In this document: positions 1 to 11,825 of the stretch, one piece after another | How positions within the stretch are numbered: the first letter of the stretch is position 1 | Layout of the letters: each line of letters starts with the position of its first letter | Origin: Elephas maximus indicus | Taxonomy: Eukaryota; Chordata; Mammalia; Proboscidea; Elephantidae | Direction: 5' to 3' | Assembly: GCF_024166365.1 (NCBI RefSeq) | Contig: NC_064839.1 | Coordinates: 32,748,378 to 32,812,377, forward strand | Length of the DNA: 64,000 nt | Made by a program: the position numbers and the translations under genes | The notes under the pieces: model-generated | The model's database searches: none | What the model saw: only the letters and a program-made list of their open reading frames with translations | What the model was told of the DNA's origin: nothing

Positions 1-152
1 AGGCCAGAGGGGCTCTAACTTAACCAGGAAGAAGAGAGATGTCAAGATGTTAGGCTGCTCTACCCCTTCCACCCTGAAGCTCTCAGACAGAAACTGGAGG
101 GAAGGTGGAAAATGAGTTTTCTTACTTAATTTTTCAAATTCTATTTTAATAT
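1..152. other. Single-copy DNA, no gene seen
   Basis: Left edge of the window. I see no coding frame, RNA gene or recognisable repeat before the RTE tail that begins near 153. Confidence 0.5.
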
Positions 153-458
153 GTCTTGGAAGAAGTACAGCCGGAATGCTCCTTAGAAGCAAGGATGGAG
201 AGATTTCATCTTGCATACTTTGGACATGTTATCAGAAGGGACCAGTCCCTGGAGAAGAACATCATGCTTGATAAAGTAGACGGTCAGCAAAAAAGAGGAA
301 GACATCCAACAAGATGGATTGACATAGTGGCTGCAACAATGGACTCAAGCATAACAGTGATTGTGAGGATGATGCAGAACCGGTCCGTGTTTCGTTCTGT
401 TGTACATATAGGGTTACTATGAGTCGGAACTGATTCAACAGTACCTAACTACAACAAT
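153..458 (+). mobile_element. RTE retrotransposon, 5'-truncated 3' end
   Basis: This is the last ~300 bp of an RTE-type LINE. It starts with the block encoding 'EVQPECSLEARM', which recurs in the copies at 2160, 19815 and 59236, and ends with the tail 'ctatgagtcggaactgattc' and an ACAACAAT run. The 88-codon frame inside it is a remnant of the RT protein's C-terminal region, not a gene. Such 5' truncation is usual for target-primed insertion. Confidence 0.85.
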
Positions 459-1076
459 TTCAATATGAGATTTCCAGATGATTTCCACTAGTATAGCTTA
501 ACATTGTCCCAGAACAAGAACACCTGGGACAAACAGAAGAGCAAATTTAGACCAGAGCAGAATAGACATTCTGGAACAGTTCTTAGCCAAAGGTGCGTGG
601 GGCGGGATGTGAGTTTTTCCTTTAGAACTTCCAAATGCCCACCTTTTGAGGGAATAGCCTTTCTCCATTGTGATACGGGGCCATTCCCCAGCCAGAGGAC
701 AAAAGGATAGGCATGTAACCCTGACTCTTACCACAGGTCAACTTGGACATGTGCCCATCATTCCCTAACAAAAAGCAAATGTCAAAGTCATGAGACTACG
801 GCTATGCTAGAAAGGGCTTTAGGCCCACTGGAAGCCCACAGGGGGTAAAGATTAATTTTGTCTGGAGCACTGACAGTAGACTTCCCAGAGGAGGTGATAG
901 TCAAAGTGGGTCTTGACAGAGGAGTAGAGGTTCTCCAATCACACAAGGAGTAGAGGGGTTTATTTCTAGGCAGAAGAAACAGTATGTCCATTGACACATA
1001 GACACAAATAAGCAGGGCATGTTCAAGAAAACTTTAGGTGATTTGGTGTGGCTGGAGCTTGGAATGTGTATTTGTT
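459..1076. other. Gene-free stretch
   Basis: No exon-like frame, RNA gene or repeat that I can name. Several small frames occur on both strands with no shared codon signal. Confidence 0.5.
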
Positions 1077-2790
1077 TTTTAGGACTGCTGTAACAAAGTC
1101 TCACAAATTGAGTGACTTATAATATGTCCATTTCGAAGAAAGGTGACCCAACAAAATGTGGACTTTATCGAACAATATCATTAATACCACACACAAGTAA
1201 AATTTTGCTGAAGATCACTCAAAAGCAGTTGCAACGGTACATGGACAGGGAATTCCAGAAATTCAAGCTGGATTCAGAAGAGGACACGAAATGAGGGATA
1301 TCATTGCTGATGTCAGATGGATCGTGGTTGAAAGCAGAAAATACCAGAAGGATATTTACCTGTGTTTTGTTGACTATGCAAAGGCATTTGACAGTGTGGA
1401 TCATAATTATGGAAAATTATTGAAAACACTGAGAAGAATGGGAATTTCAGAACACTTAATTGTACTCATTTGGAAACTACATAAATCAAGAGGCGGTCAT
1501 TCGAACAGAACAAAGGGATACTTCGTGATTTAAAGTCAGGAAAGGTGTGCGTGAGGGTTGTATCCTTTCACCATAACTATTCAATCTATATGCTGAACAA
1601 ATAATACGAGAAGCTGGACTATATGAAGAAGAATGGGGCATCAGGATTGGAGGAAGACTCATTAATAACCTGCACTATGCAGATGACACAACCTTGCTTG
1701 CTGAAAGTGAAGAGGACTTGAAGCACTTAACTGATGAAAATCAAAGACTACAGCCTTCAGTAGGGATTACACCTCAACATAAAGAAAACAAAAATCATCA
1801 CAACTGGACCAATAAACAACATCATGACAAATGGAGAAAAGACTGAAGTTGTCAAGGATTTCATTTTACTAGGATCCACAGCCAATGCCCATGGAAGCAG
1901 CAATCAAGAAATCAAACAACCCACTGCATCCAGCAAATCTGCTGCAAAAGACCTCTTTCAAGTATTAAAAAGCAAAGATGTCACCTTGAGGACTAAGGAG
2001 CGCCTGACCCAAGCCATGGTGTTTTCAGTCACCTCATAAGCATGCGAAACCTGGACAATGAATAAGGAAGACCGAAGAAGAATTGATGCCTTTGAGTTAT
2101 GGTGTTGGCGAAGAATACTGAATATACCATGGACTACCAAAAGAACAAGCAAATCTGTCTTGGAAGTACAGCCAGAATGCTCCTTAGAAGCAAGAATGAT
2201 GAGACTTCATCTCACAGGCTTTGGACATGTTGTCAGGAGAAGGACATTATGCTTGGTAAAGTTGAGGGTCGGTGAAAAAGAGGAAGGTGCTCAAAGAGAT
2301 GGGTAGGTACAGTGGCTGCAACAATACACTCAAGCATAGCAACAATTATGAGGATGGTGCAGGACTGGGCAGTGTTTCGTTCTGTTGTACATAGGGTATC
2401 TATGAGTCAGAACCTAACAACAACAACGGAATAACGGAAATTTATTGTATCATATTTCTGGAAGCTAGGAATCTGAAATCAGGGCTGTGTTCTCTATGAA
2501 GGATCAAGGGGAAGATACTTGCTTGTCTCTTCCAGCTTCTGGAAGCCCCAGGCCTCCTTGACTTGAAGCTGCAGCGTAACTCCATCATTACATGACCGTC
2601 TTCCATCTGTCTGTCTCCCTGTGTCTCTTCTCTTTTGTAAGTGGATTAGGACTCTCTCTACTCTGGTATGACTTCATATTAACTAATAACATCTTCAAAC
2701 ACCCTATTTCCAAATAAGGTCACGTTCACAGGTATCAGAGGTTAGGACTTCAACGTATCTTTTTGGGAAGCACAATTCAATCCATCACAG
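1077..2790 (+). repeat. Old mammalian interspersed repeat split by an RTE insertion
   Basis: The two flanks, 1077-1118 and about 2432-2790, join into one old element ('ggactgctgtaacaaa' at the left; 'ccctatttccaaataaggtc' and a run ending near 'caattcaatccatcacag' at the right). Part of the same family lies at 5588-6095. The family name is uncertain; it looks LTR/MaLR-like. The RTE copy landed inside it, so the RTE insertion is the younger event. Confidence 0.6.
1119..2430 (+). mobile_element. RTE retrotransposon, RT domain to 3' end, defective
   Basis: A ~1.3-kb RTE copy (BovB-like clade) begins in the RT domain at the codons of 'PKKGDPT' and runs to the 3' tail. It retains the RT palm block 'DYAKAFDSVDHN' near 1371-1408 and the catalytic YADD box near 1677-1688, followed by 'TTLLAESEEDLKHL'. 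Frameshifts and stops split the frame into at least four pieces, so it encodes no active enzyme. The apurinic endonuclease half is absent. Confidence 0.88.
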
Positions 2791-4135
2791 AGTGTTTAAG
2801 AACTGACACGTGAGGAGGCTGGGGAGTCACTCAGGGACCTGATTGTGGCTGCCCAAAATCCCAGACCAAAGAACTTGAATTTTATTTTGAAGATGACAGG
2901 GTGCCCATGAGAGCTCTTGAGCAGGGGACTGACAAGGGCAGACTTGGTTTTTGGAAATATCACTCAGGTGGTTGGTGAAGGGTTCACCTGGCCCACCAGG
3001 CATGTCTTTCCTGGTGGGGCTAGTCAACGAGGAGGCAGAAGCCTGAGTTATGCACTTCTAAGTGAAAGCCAGAAGACAAACATTGGCTGGGAAAAGACAG
3101 AAGGCCCACAGTTGGAGGAAACCAGGGAGCTGGAGCAGTTTCTGTCTAAACAGCTGTGGTAGACTAGCATTTGGATTCATTTTGATTATGAATGGAGCGT
3201 ACTTCTCACCACCTCTCCTTGTTTTATGCCAACATCTGCGGTGGCCACACCATTATCCAAATTATCTAGGGACTTGTTCAGCCAACAGCAGACACTCAGC
3301 CACGAGCCACAGCTGGGGAGCTCACTTTTTTTTTTTTTCCAGCCATAAAAAGACCCAGATGTTTTAAGATGATTTTCTTGGGATGCCAGATAGAGAATTG
3401 CCAGGAAGATGTGTATCTAAGAGTGCGTTACCAGGAAACAGATGCTGGGATGGAGAGTTGCATGCAGAAGGTTGGTTGGGGCATGTTCCCAGGAGTTACA
3501 TCTGTAAGGAAGTGAGAAGGCAAGGCTGGGCAGAGGGAGACACTTACCCACAGGTTCAGTGGGGCTGGGTGGGACTAGCGAACTGTGTTTCTTATGAGTA
3601 CCATGAGACTTTTAGGGGCCCATGAAAATCTTTTAATTTCTTTTAAAATCTGAAGAATTTCTTTTAAAATCTCACCATCAGAGAAGTCAGGGAAGGTGCA
3701 GGAAGGAGTCATGTAAACACTGGGTCAGATGATGGGTCGGGACACTGTACCTGCCTCTTCAGGGGTTTTGAGGACTCAGAGATGTTGCTATTTTAGGGAA
3801 GGACTAACGAACTTTCAGGTCCCCAGTCCAAGCACAGAGCAGATGTTAAGTAGATTTTCTTGTTATGGGAGACTCAGCAATGGGATCCAGGTTCAGGGGG
3901 ACCAGGAGAGAGGTAACATTAGGTACGCAGCAAGCTGGGATTTGACAGACCTCTTGTCAGTGGGGTCCCAGAGAGGACAGGAGGTGTCCCAGCAGTGGGA
4001 AGTCCCACAGCTCTTGGTGTTTTCAACACAGGTTTCAGTCCTGAACACTGGGTGAGCTGGGGAGCAAAGCTTCAGGACAGGGCAGCCCCCCGACAGGGAG
4101 CCTTGGTGCTCGAAAGGGAAATTGACCCTAACCAC
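2791..4135. other. Gene-free stretch
   Basis: Only short unsupported frames, a 13-base poly-T near 3327 and a local duplication of 'cttttaaaatct' around 3630-3675. No exon, RNA gene or named repeat recognised. Confidence 0.5.
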
Positions 4136-4656
4136 TATCATGCATTAAATTATGTACCCCCAAAAATGTGTGTATCAACTTGGCTAGGCCATGATTCCCA
4201 GTATTGTGTGGTTGTCCTCCATTTTGTGATTATAATTTTATATTAAGAGGGTTAGGGTGGGATTGTAACACCACCCTTACTCAGGTCACCCCCCTGATCC
4301 AGTGTAAAGGGAGTTTCCCTGGGGTGTGGCCTGCACAACCTTTTATCTCTCAAGAGATAAAAGAAAAAAGAAGTAAGCAGAGAATTGGGGGCCTCATACC
4401 ACCAGGAAAGCAGTACCAGGAGCAGAGCGCTTCCTTTGGACCTGGGGTTCCAGCGCTGAGATGCTCCCAGACCAAAGGAAGACTGATGCATCACAGGGAC
4501 GTTCCTCCGGAGCCAACAGAGAGAGAAAGCCTTCCCCTGGAGGTGGCGCCCAGGATTCAGACTTCTAGCTTACTGGTCTGTGAGAGAATAAACATCTCTT
4601 TGTTAAAGCCATCCACTTGGGGTATTTCTGCTATAGCAGCACTAGATGACTAAGAC
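4136..4656 (+). mobile_element. Solo LTR, MaLR/ERVL-like, copy 1
   Basis: This ~520-bp element matches the copy at 4969-5479 along its whole length ('cccagtattgtg' near the 5' end; 'aaagggagtttccctgg' in the middle; 'agcactagatgactaagaca' at the 3' end). It carries 'agaataaac' (an AATAAA motif) about 70 bp before the 3' end, and ends in CA as LTRs do. No internal retroviral region is attached. The 149-codon frame inside is not shared as a protein with copy 2 and is treated as chance. Confidence 0.7.
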
Positions 4657-4968
4657 ACCCACAAAAGCAACAGCTCTGGTGACCACGTCTGACTCCTGCT
4701 GTCTACCCAGCGCGCCCTAGTGGGTGCTTTGTCGGCATTCTCCCATTTGAGCCCACCACCAGCCTGCAAGGTAGGTACTACCAGGACCACATTATGACTT
4801 CCCTAGGCCCTAAGCACTCTTGCCTTTGTGGGATCCTTCCTCCATAAAACAAAGGTTAAAATTTTGATTTTATGACTGCATTGGTAGAAAGGTGAATGTA
4901 ATCCAGCCTGGATTATACTCATTTTTTTCTTCTGATTTTAAAAGAAATTAGAATATTTGCATGGGCTC

Positions 4969-5479
4969 TGTCATGGATTGAATTATGACCCCCCCAAAAA
5001 TGTGTGTATTAACTTGGTTAGGCTGTGATTCCCAGTATTGTGCGGTTGTCCTCCATTTTGTGATTGTAATTTTATGTTAAAGAGGATTAGGGTGGGATTG
5101 TAACACCCTTACCAGGTCACATGCCTGATCCAATATAAAGGGAGTTTCCCTGGAGTGTGGCCTGCACAATCTTCTATCACAAGAGAGGAAAGGGAAGCAA
5201 GCAGAGAGTTGGGGACCTCATACCACCAAGAAAGCAGTGCCAGGAGCAGAGCGCGTCCTTTGGACCTGAGGTTCCTGAGCTGAGATGCTCCCAGACCAAG
5301 GGAAGACTGATGCATCACAAGGACCTTCCTCCAGAGCTGACAGAGAAAGAAAGCCTTCCCTGGAGCCAGCCCCCTGAATTCGGACTTCTAGCCTATTGGG
5401 CTGTGAGAGAATAAACTTCTCTTTGTTAAAGCCATCCACTTGTGGTATTTCTCTTAGGCAGCACTAGATGACTAAGACA
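4969..5479 (+). mobile_element. Solo LTR, MaLR/ERVL-like, copy 2
   Basis: Starts TGTCATGGATTGAATT and ends GACTAAGACA, the TG...CA ends of an LTR. Flanks 'gggctc' and 'ggcccc' may be a decayed target duplication. It lies in the same orientation as the copy 310 bp upstream. The sequence between the copies shows no retroviral coding remnant, so two separate insertions (or a local duplication) fit better than a provirus. Confidence 0.72.
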
Positions 5480-5587
5480 GGCCCCTGAAAGTCTCCTGGG
5501 CCCTAGGCCCTGTGCTGATTGTGCCTATGGACAAATCAACTCCAGGCTATTGTCCCCATTCTATAGCTAAGAAAGCTGAGGCTCAGT

Positions 5588-6095
5588 GTATGAGCGTCCT
5601 TTTGCTGCTGTAACAAATTCCCACACATTTAGTGGCTTAAAACAACACAAGCTTATTCTCTTACAGTTCTGTAGATCAGAAGTCGGACACTGGGTCTCAC
5701 GGGACTAAAATCAAGGAGTCCGCAGGGCTGCATTCCTTTCTGCAGGCTCCAGCAGAAAGCCTGTTTCTTTGTTTTCCCCCATATTCTGGAGTCTGCCTGC
5801 ATTCCTTGGCTCGTGGCTCCCTTCCATCTTCAGATCCAGCAATCGCACCTTTCCAACGTCTGCTTCCTTCATCACATCTCCTTTTCTGACTCTCACCCTC
5901 CTGTCTCCCCCTTTCCCTTACAAGGACCCTTGTGATTACATTGAGGCCACCCAGATAATCCCGGATAATCTCCACATGTCAAAGTCAGCAGATTACCCAC
6001 CTTAATTCCATCTGCAACCTTCATTTCCCTCTGCCATGTAAGACCCAAGGATGTGGTCTTCTCTGAGGCCATTGTTCTGCCTACCACACTCAGAG
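5588..6095 (+). repeat. Old mammalian interspersed repeat, same family as 1077-2790
   Basis: Contains 'gctgctgtaacaaattccca' and 'agtggcttaaaacaacac' at the left and 'tccatctgcaacc' at the right. It appears to sit within an older MIR, because MIR-like sequence ('agctaagaaagctgaggctc' before 5587 and 'caggtcacacagccagg' after 6115) flanks it. Family name uncertain. Confidence 0.55.
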
Positions 6096-6149
6096 AGTCC
6101 AAGCCATTCTCCCCAGGTCACACAGCCAGGAGGCATGAAGCTCAGTTTA

Positions 6150-7620
6150 CCTGACTCTGAATCTGAGGGTAGAGTGGGCAGCCGTGCTCAGGGTCCTGGA
6201 GAAGGTCAGGCTGGGACGACAAAGCCGCTTGCACCAATGGGCACAGCACCTGGAAGGACCTGGATTTGACCCAGCTCCTTCTGCCAAGGTCCCCAATACT
6301 CAAGCAGAAAGGCAGTCCTTACAGGGGTGGGGCAGGGGTGAATTCTGGGGGCTTCATGATTCATAGCCCACAGCGACCTCCCTGCACCAATGTGCTGATT
6401 CTTAATAAAACAGATTCATTCATCTCTGAAGTTTATGGCCAGAGACAGAAATCACGTTGGGGGAACGTGTTACTTTTTGAACGTGCATTTGTTTTCCCCT
6501 CGTCACCTACCAGTGAGCAGATGGGGAGAAGAGTCATTTCTTCCAGGTTCCTATTAACCGGTGATGAAGTTGCTAACACACTCAAAAATCCAACTCTGCC
6601 GCAAGGACCAGGGCATCCTTTCCCAGCCTGGGGAAGCTGGATGCAGAGTTGGCTGGAGAACCTGATAGCCCCCTTGACATAGCAACTGTGACCCGCCAAG
6701 CCCAGAGAGGCCCACAGTGATAGGGTGGGGAGGGGAGCATCAGGCAGAGGTCGAGGACCCTGACCTCTAGGCCTGGGAATCAGGAGAAAGTTCAAGAGCT
6801 TAAAGGGCATGTGACCAGTGGATCATCCCGGGGCCGCAGCTGGGCTGCAGAAGACACAGAGTGTGGAAGAAGGGGCAGTGTCCAGGACTTGAGGGGGTCC
6901 GACCGTGACAGACATGCCTACTTTAACCCTCACAGCATGGAAACTGGAGCTGCCATGTGGTGGTGCTCCACTGTGGGTGTCACTGTCCCTGCATCTGGCA
7001 ATGCGGCCAAGAGTACCCCTGGTTTCACACTTGAGAAAACCAAGGCACAGAGAGATTAATTCACCTGCCCATATTCACACAGCTCAAGAGCTAGGGCTCA
7101 CCACAGACCAGAGAGGGGAGGAGCAGGACTCCCATTGCTCTGCCCAGTTGGTCTGAGCAACCATGAGTCCCAGGAGACCCCGTACTTCCCCAGATCCACC
7201 ACACACATCAGGCAGCCACACCCCACAATGGACAAAGGTCTCCAAGCCAAGGCTGGGAACAGGAATGGAGACTGACAAGGGAGTTGAGACCCTACCGCCC
7301 TTCCCAGCTGCCTGCCCCGATCCTCTCTCAGGTTCTTAACGCTCACTGCCTTACCTGCTTATTAGCCAGGCTGTCTCAGAATTTACGCCAAATCAATCTC
7401 GGAGCAACAGCTGAACTGCAAGAATTGATTTATTTGAGGGGAAACTAGTTGGGAGGCTCAGAGCAAAATCTAAACATTTGCTAAGAAACCCCACTTGGCC
7501 AGAAGATTCCGGGGAAACCTCCCAAAGTCTGGAGCCCCCTCTGATGAGCTGTGCCTTCAAGGCTCATGGTACCCAAGGTAGCACCATCAATACCATGGGG
7601 ACAGGAGAGAAGAAAGAGTC
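6150..7620. other. Gene-free stretch with an old MIR
   Basis: A reverse-orientation MIR is visible around 6900-7090 ('ttgagaaaaccaaggcacag', then 'cacacagctc'). The open frames here have no recognisable protein family and lie in single-copy or MIR DNA. Confidence 0.5.
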
Positions 7621-7624
7621 ATAG

Positions 7625-7795
7625 CTGAGTGCCTCCCGTGTGCAGAGGAGGCACTGGGCACTGCCACGCACACCATCTCAGTAATGCCCAAGGGGGCCAC
7701 CTCCTCCCGTCCGATTCCTAAGTGAGGAAACTGAGGCACAGAAATGTTGAGAAACTCACCCCAGCCACATAGCTACCTCAGGTTGTCTACTTCCA
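7625..7795 (-). repeat. MIR SINE
   Basis: Reverse-oriented MIR: 'gaggaaactgaggcacag' core at about 7724-7742, preceded by the 'gcactgggcactgccacgc' block. Confidence 0.7.
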
Positions 7796-8454
7796 AGTAT
7801 ATGGGCTTCCCTAAACCCAGTGGCTGGGGGCATTTTTTTCCCAAAGGAAATTCGCTGACTTTCTGGAACCACATCATAAAATCAGTTGTCAAAAAGCCGG
7901 GCATGTTTTCCCACAGGGGCAATGTAAGAAATTCAGTGTGGGTTCCTGACCAATGACTGGGCATCCAGTAGTCAAAATATGACTAACACCGTGTCATAAA
8001 TATAAATGTACGATAACTATAAATGTCTTAATAATCAGCTGAAAGGTAAACCCTAAATGGTCATGCAAAATTATGTCACAAGTCCTAGAACTTGGGAATA
8101 AATATCGTGTGTGTATTTGTCACAGGAGAAACTCTGCCGTGTGATAAATAATGCACATTCAGTGTGTAAAAAATATAATTCTCCCATATCAAACTTGATT
8201 TTAAAGTAATAAGTTGCTATAGAGGATTATAGAATTGCAGAGGATGGAGGGACCTTAAACATTATTTATTCTAGTCCCCATCCTCACAAGAGCCCTAACG
8301 GGGTCTTCCAGCCTCTGCTTGAGCATTCCCAGGGACCAGGAGCTCTCTACCTGCCTGGCATCCCATTCCACCCTGGGTTACACTTCCCTCTAGCTGTTCC
8401 CCAGGCATCCTATGATTGTGCTGAACGGGAAGAACACAGTGCTCCAAGCAGGGT
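7796..8454. other. Gene-free stretch
   Basis: AT-rich single-copy-looking DNA. No exon, RNA gene or repeat named. Confidence 0.45.
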
Positions 8455-8490
8455 CTCCCAAGCGCTTAACCACTGCGCCACCAGAGCCCG
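8455..8490 (-). repeat. AfroSINE head fragment
   Basis: Short piece of the tRNA-like head in reverse ('cgcttaaccactgcgccacc'). It lies just before a reverse RTE copy, so the two may be remnants of one insertion complex. Confidence 0.55.
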
Positions 8491-8505
8491 TTCCTTCCAA
8501 TACTC

Positions 8506-9262
8506 GTTGTTAGGCGCCATCGACTTGGTTCCAACTCATACCAACCCTATGTACAACAGAACGAAACACCGCCGGGTCCTGCACCATCCTCACCATCTTT
8601 GCTAGGTTTGAGCCCATTGTTGCAGACACTGTGCCAACCCATTTCTTTGAGGGTCTTCCTTTTTTTGTTGACCTTGTACCTTACCAAGCATGATGTCCTT
8701 CCCCAGGGACTGGTCCCTCCTGATAACATACCCAAAGTACCTGAGACGAAGTCTCGTCATCCTCACTTCTTTTTTTGTTTGTTTTAATTTAGATGAAGGT
8801 CTACAGACAAACTAATTTCTCATTAAACAGTTAGTCCACATACACTTTTATGACATTGGTTAACAACCCCATTGCATGTCAACATTTTCCCTTCTCGACC
8901 TTGGGTTCCCTTTTACCAGCTTTCCTGTCCCCTCTTGCCTTCTAGTCCTTGCCCCTGGTCTGGTGTGCCCCTTTAGATTCGTTTTGTTTTATGGGGCTGT
9001 CCAATCTTTGGTCACCATCCTCACTTCTAAGGCACATCCTGGCTGTACTTCCACGATAGATTTGCTTGTTCCTCTGGAAGTCCATGGTATATTCAATAGT
9101 CTTAGCCAATACTGTAATTGAAAGTCATCAGTTCTTCTTTGGTCTTTCTTATTCGTTGTCCAGCTTTCGCATGCATATGGGGCAATTGAAAATACCATGA
9201 CTTGGGTCAGGGTCACCTCAGTCCTCAAACTCACATCTTTGCTTTTTAACACTTCAATGAGG
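8506..9262 (-). mobile_element. RTE retrotransposon 3' end, split by an L1 fragment
   Basis: Minus-strand RTE tail. The 3' end is at 8506 ('gttgttaggcgccatcgact') and the body continues to 8770, then resumes at 9029-9262 after a 245-bp L1 insertion. The block encoding 'YACESWTTNKKDQRRTDDF' on the minus strand matches the same region of the other RTE copies. It is a 5'-truncated, dead copy. Confidence 0.85.
8771..9015 (-). mobile_element. L1 3' end inserted in RTE, with 13-bp target duplication
   Basis: A short T-rich run at the left edge (poly-A on the minus strand) followed by L1 3' sequence ('taacaaccccattgcatgtc'). It is flanked by direct repeats 'catcctcacttct' at 8758-8770 and 9016-9028. 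The target duplication plus poly-A tail is the signature of L1-type integration. Only ~245 bp inserted. Confidence 0.8.
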
Positions 9263-9284
9263 TCTTGTACTACTCCAATAGAAA

Positions 9285-9447
9285 ACCAAAACCAAACCCG
9301 TTGCCGTCAATTCTGACTCATAACGACCGCATAGGACAGAGTAGAACTGCCCCATAGAGTATCCCAGGCTGTAAATCTTCATGGAAGCAGACTGCCACAT
9401 CTTTCTCCTGAGGAGCAGCTGGTGAGTTCAAAACACCGACCCCGCCT
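9285..9447 (-). repeat. AfroSINE
   Basis: Reverse-orientation SINE: 'ccgtcaattctgactcataa' (tail) through 'gacagagtagaactgcccca' and a decayed head near 9440. Confidence 0.8.
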
Positions 9448-9591
9448 GGGACCCACGGCTCTCCTGGGGTTTCTGACCAACGCTAATCATAGATTAAATA
9501 TGTAACCCACCGTCATTCCACTCTCCTTCTCAAAGGACGCCTTTTGAGGAAATGGGCCCAAGTCTCCTAATAATGCCTAAGAAACCCTTTA

Positions 9592-9770
9592 AGAAACCCT
9601 GATGGCGAAGTGGTTAAGTGCTACGGCTGCTAACCAAAGGGTCGGCAGTTCGAATCCGCCAGGCGCTCGTCAGAAACTCTGTGGGGCAGTTCTACCCTGT
9701 CCTATATGGTCGCTATGAGTCGGAATCGACTCCAAGGCACTGGGTTTGGTTTTTTGTTTTTTGATTTTTT
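9592..9770 (+). repeat. AfroSINE, near full length
   Basis: The best-preserved copy in the window. The tRNA-like head has a pol III A-box-like TGGCGAAGTGG at 9603-9613 and a B box GTTCGAATCC at 9648-9657. The tail 'cgctatgagtcggaatcgac' is shared with RTE 3' ends, and a T-rich terminus follows at 9749-9782. These elements are transcribed by RNA polymerase III and use LINE enzymes for mobility. Confidence 0.9.
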
Positions 9771-9782
9771 TTTTTTTTTTTT

Positions 9783-11624
9783 AAGCAACTGAGTCCTGGC
9801 TTTGCTCTGCATTCTTCTGGGAAAAGTCGTTCTGAGTCCTGGAGATATTCGTCGGTTCTCAGCACTGGCCACTAGATGGCGACTTCACACATCATTGACT
9901 TTCCAAAGAGGAGCTTGGGGAACTCACAAGTGGTTCATTCAGGAGGCCAGGCACCCCTCACTCCCTCACTCCAGCCAAGGACCACCACATCTTTCCTGTG
10001 AGTGACTCCAGCCCCATCTGAGAGACAGAAGGAAACTTTCCCACAAACAGGCCTGAGAGAGTCGTTCTCAGAGATGGTACCTCAGTCCAAGTCAGGGGAA
10101 CCCCAGGTGGCAGCCAGGTTCTCAGACACGGAATCCGAAAGGAGGTACAAGAACAGCCCCTCTGAAGGGTCCTTGACAGACGAAAGAGGCTCCAGGAACC
10201 CCCAGCTGCTCCCTCTCATCTGAGCTGGCTGCCCTCAGAGAGGCAATTCCCGCAGGGTTTCCTCAGCACTGCTCTGCTCTTGCCAGTCCCCTCGCCTTTG
10301 CTCACACGGGTACCCCCTCCTGGGGCTCCCTCTTTCCTTCCAATTCTCCCCTTTTATATTGTTGCCTTTGGCCTCGGCTGGGCTTAATGGCATAGGTACA
10401 GGCCAGAGGAGGAGGCAGGCTTCAGAGTCTCCAAAGTTCTTGGAGATCCATTTCTCATGTGGCCCTCTCAGACAGGGTGTGGACAGTCACCACCATTTCA
10501 CAGATAAGAAAGCCAAGGCAAGAAACACTGATTAGCAGGCAGTAGCAGAGCTTGTGATCACTGCCCTCACCTCTGTGCCCTCTGGCCTAGAGAAGCAGCT
10601 TGTCAGGACTGTGTGTAAAGGAAGAGTTAACGGGATCTGACATGGCCCTACGAGAAGGGAGCTTTAGCACAGGGACTGGGGAGGGTTTATTTTGTTGGGT
10701 CAGAACCTCTTGCTTTCCTCTTGATTCTCAGCAGCAGGCTGGGCAGGTGAGCCTGGAGAACTCTCAAGGCCTCCACAAGCCTGAGTGATGGGTTCCCGCC
10801 AATATGCCTTGGTTTCTCCCTGGGCAGGATCCTTCCAATGACCAGCTCAGATTCCCCCTCCCCTAGCTGGACTTTGTGCATAAAACCTACCTCAGGACAA
10901 GGGGGCAGTGTGTGCTGAGGGGCCTGGAAAAAGCTTGTCTTTGAGACAGAGAAGACAAGGAGCTATGGCTCCGGGACCCAGGCAGGCAGGGGGCAGACGT
11001 CCTGGGCTCACCTGGTTCTGGTCCTGCTACTGCGCCGCCAAGCTCACAGCTAGTGCTGGAGCTGGTGTGTTTGCCCCATCAAGAGACAGGACGGGGTGGC
11101 CCCTGACCCACCTTCCTGCCCCGCAGATGGCCAAGGCTCCCACCCATTGTTCCCTGGGACACTTTGACAGGATGCAAGGAATGTGGGGACTGGAGACAGG
11201 AAGTCCTGGCTTCCGCAGGGCCAGGCTCCTACCAGACTCAGGCCTGCCCTCCAGACAGGGAGTTGGGGAACTTGGTCCCATCCTGCCCTGCTGGGCTTGC
11301 TGGGCAGCCCCAAGCCAGGCTTTGCCCCCTCTGCATCCCTGAGGGAGTGCTGGTCACTGAGTGAAATGGACAGAGATCCCAGACAAAGGAGGAGGAAGGT
11401 GTTGCCCCGGGGTCTGGCCCTCCCTTGGCCCTGGTTGCACTCCCCAGGCCCCTCTTGTACTCGGGAATACCACACACACACAGTCACATCATGGGGTGCC
11501 TTACATGCTCCCTGTATGTCCCTACACACACACGTAGCCACACAGCTGCCCCACAAGCACACGCCATGCCCATGCTCACACCCTTGCCTGTGCCCCACTG
11601 TCAACATCTCTGTGGCATCATTGT
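9783..11624. other. Gene-free stretch
   Basis: G+C-richer single-copy DNA. The overlapping long frames at 10908-11764 on both strands lack an initiation context, domain or splice pattern and are judged chance frames in GC-rich DNA. A CA-rich stretch lies at about 11470-11580. MIR-like traces occur near 10500. Confidence 0.5.
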
Positions 11625-11825
11625 CATGGCTAACATGTATTGGGCACTTACTGTATACCGGCGTCGGTTCTATACACTTTAGGTTCACCCTCTCAATCAC
11701 TCCTTCCAGCATGCCCATGAGGAAGGCATTGCAATCACCCCCATTTTACAGAAGGAGAAACTAAGGCACCACGGGCCATGTGGCAAGTCCAGGCTCAGCT
11801 GGACTGTAATTGGCAGAGGCCGGAT
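11625..11825 (-). repeat. MIR SINE
   Basis: A clear reverse MIR: 'gctaacatgtattgggcact' at the left, 'ccccattttacagaaggag' in the core. Confidence 0.8.

Noticed and set aside
4136..5479. Two LTRs as the ends of one provirus
   Set aside because: Only 312 bp separate them, with no primer site, polypurine tract or coding remnant; they are better explained as two solo LTRs.
9592..9680. tRNA gene in the SINE head
   Set aside because: A and B boxes are present but the sequence does not fold into a full cloverleaf with an intact acceptor stem; it is the tRNA-derived SINE head.
10908..11764. Overlapping 144-222-codon frames on both strands as a gene
   Set aside because: GC-rich DNA gives long open frames by chance; no domain, no splice sites forming a chain, and a MIR lies within the right part.
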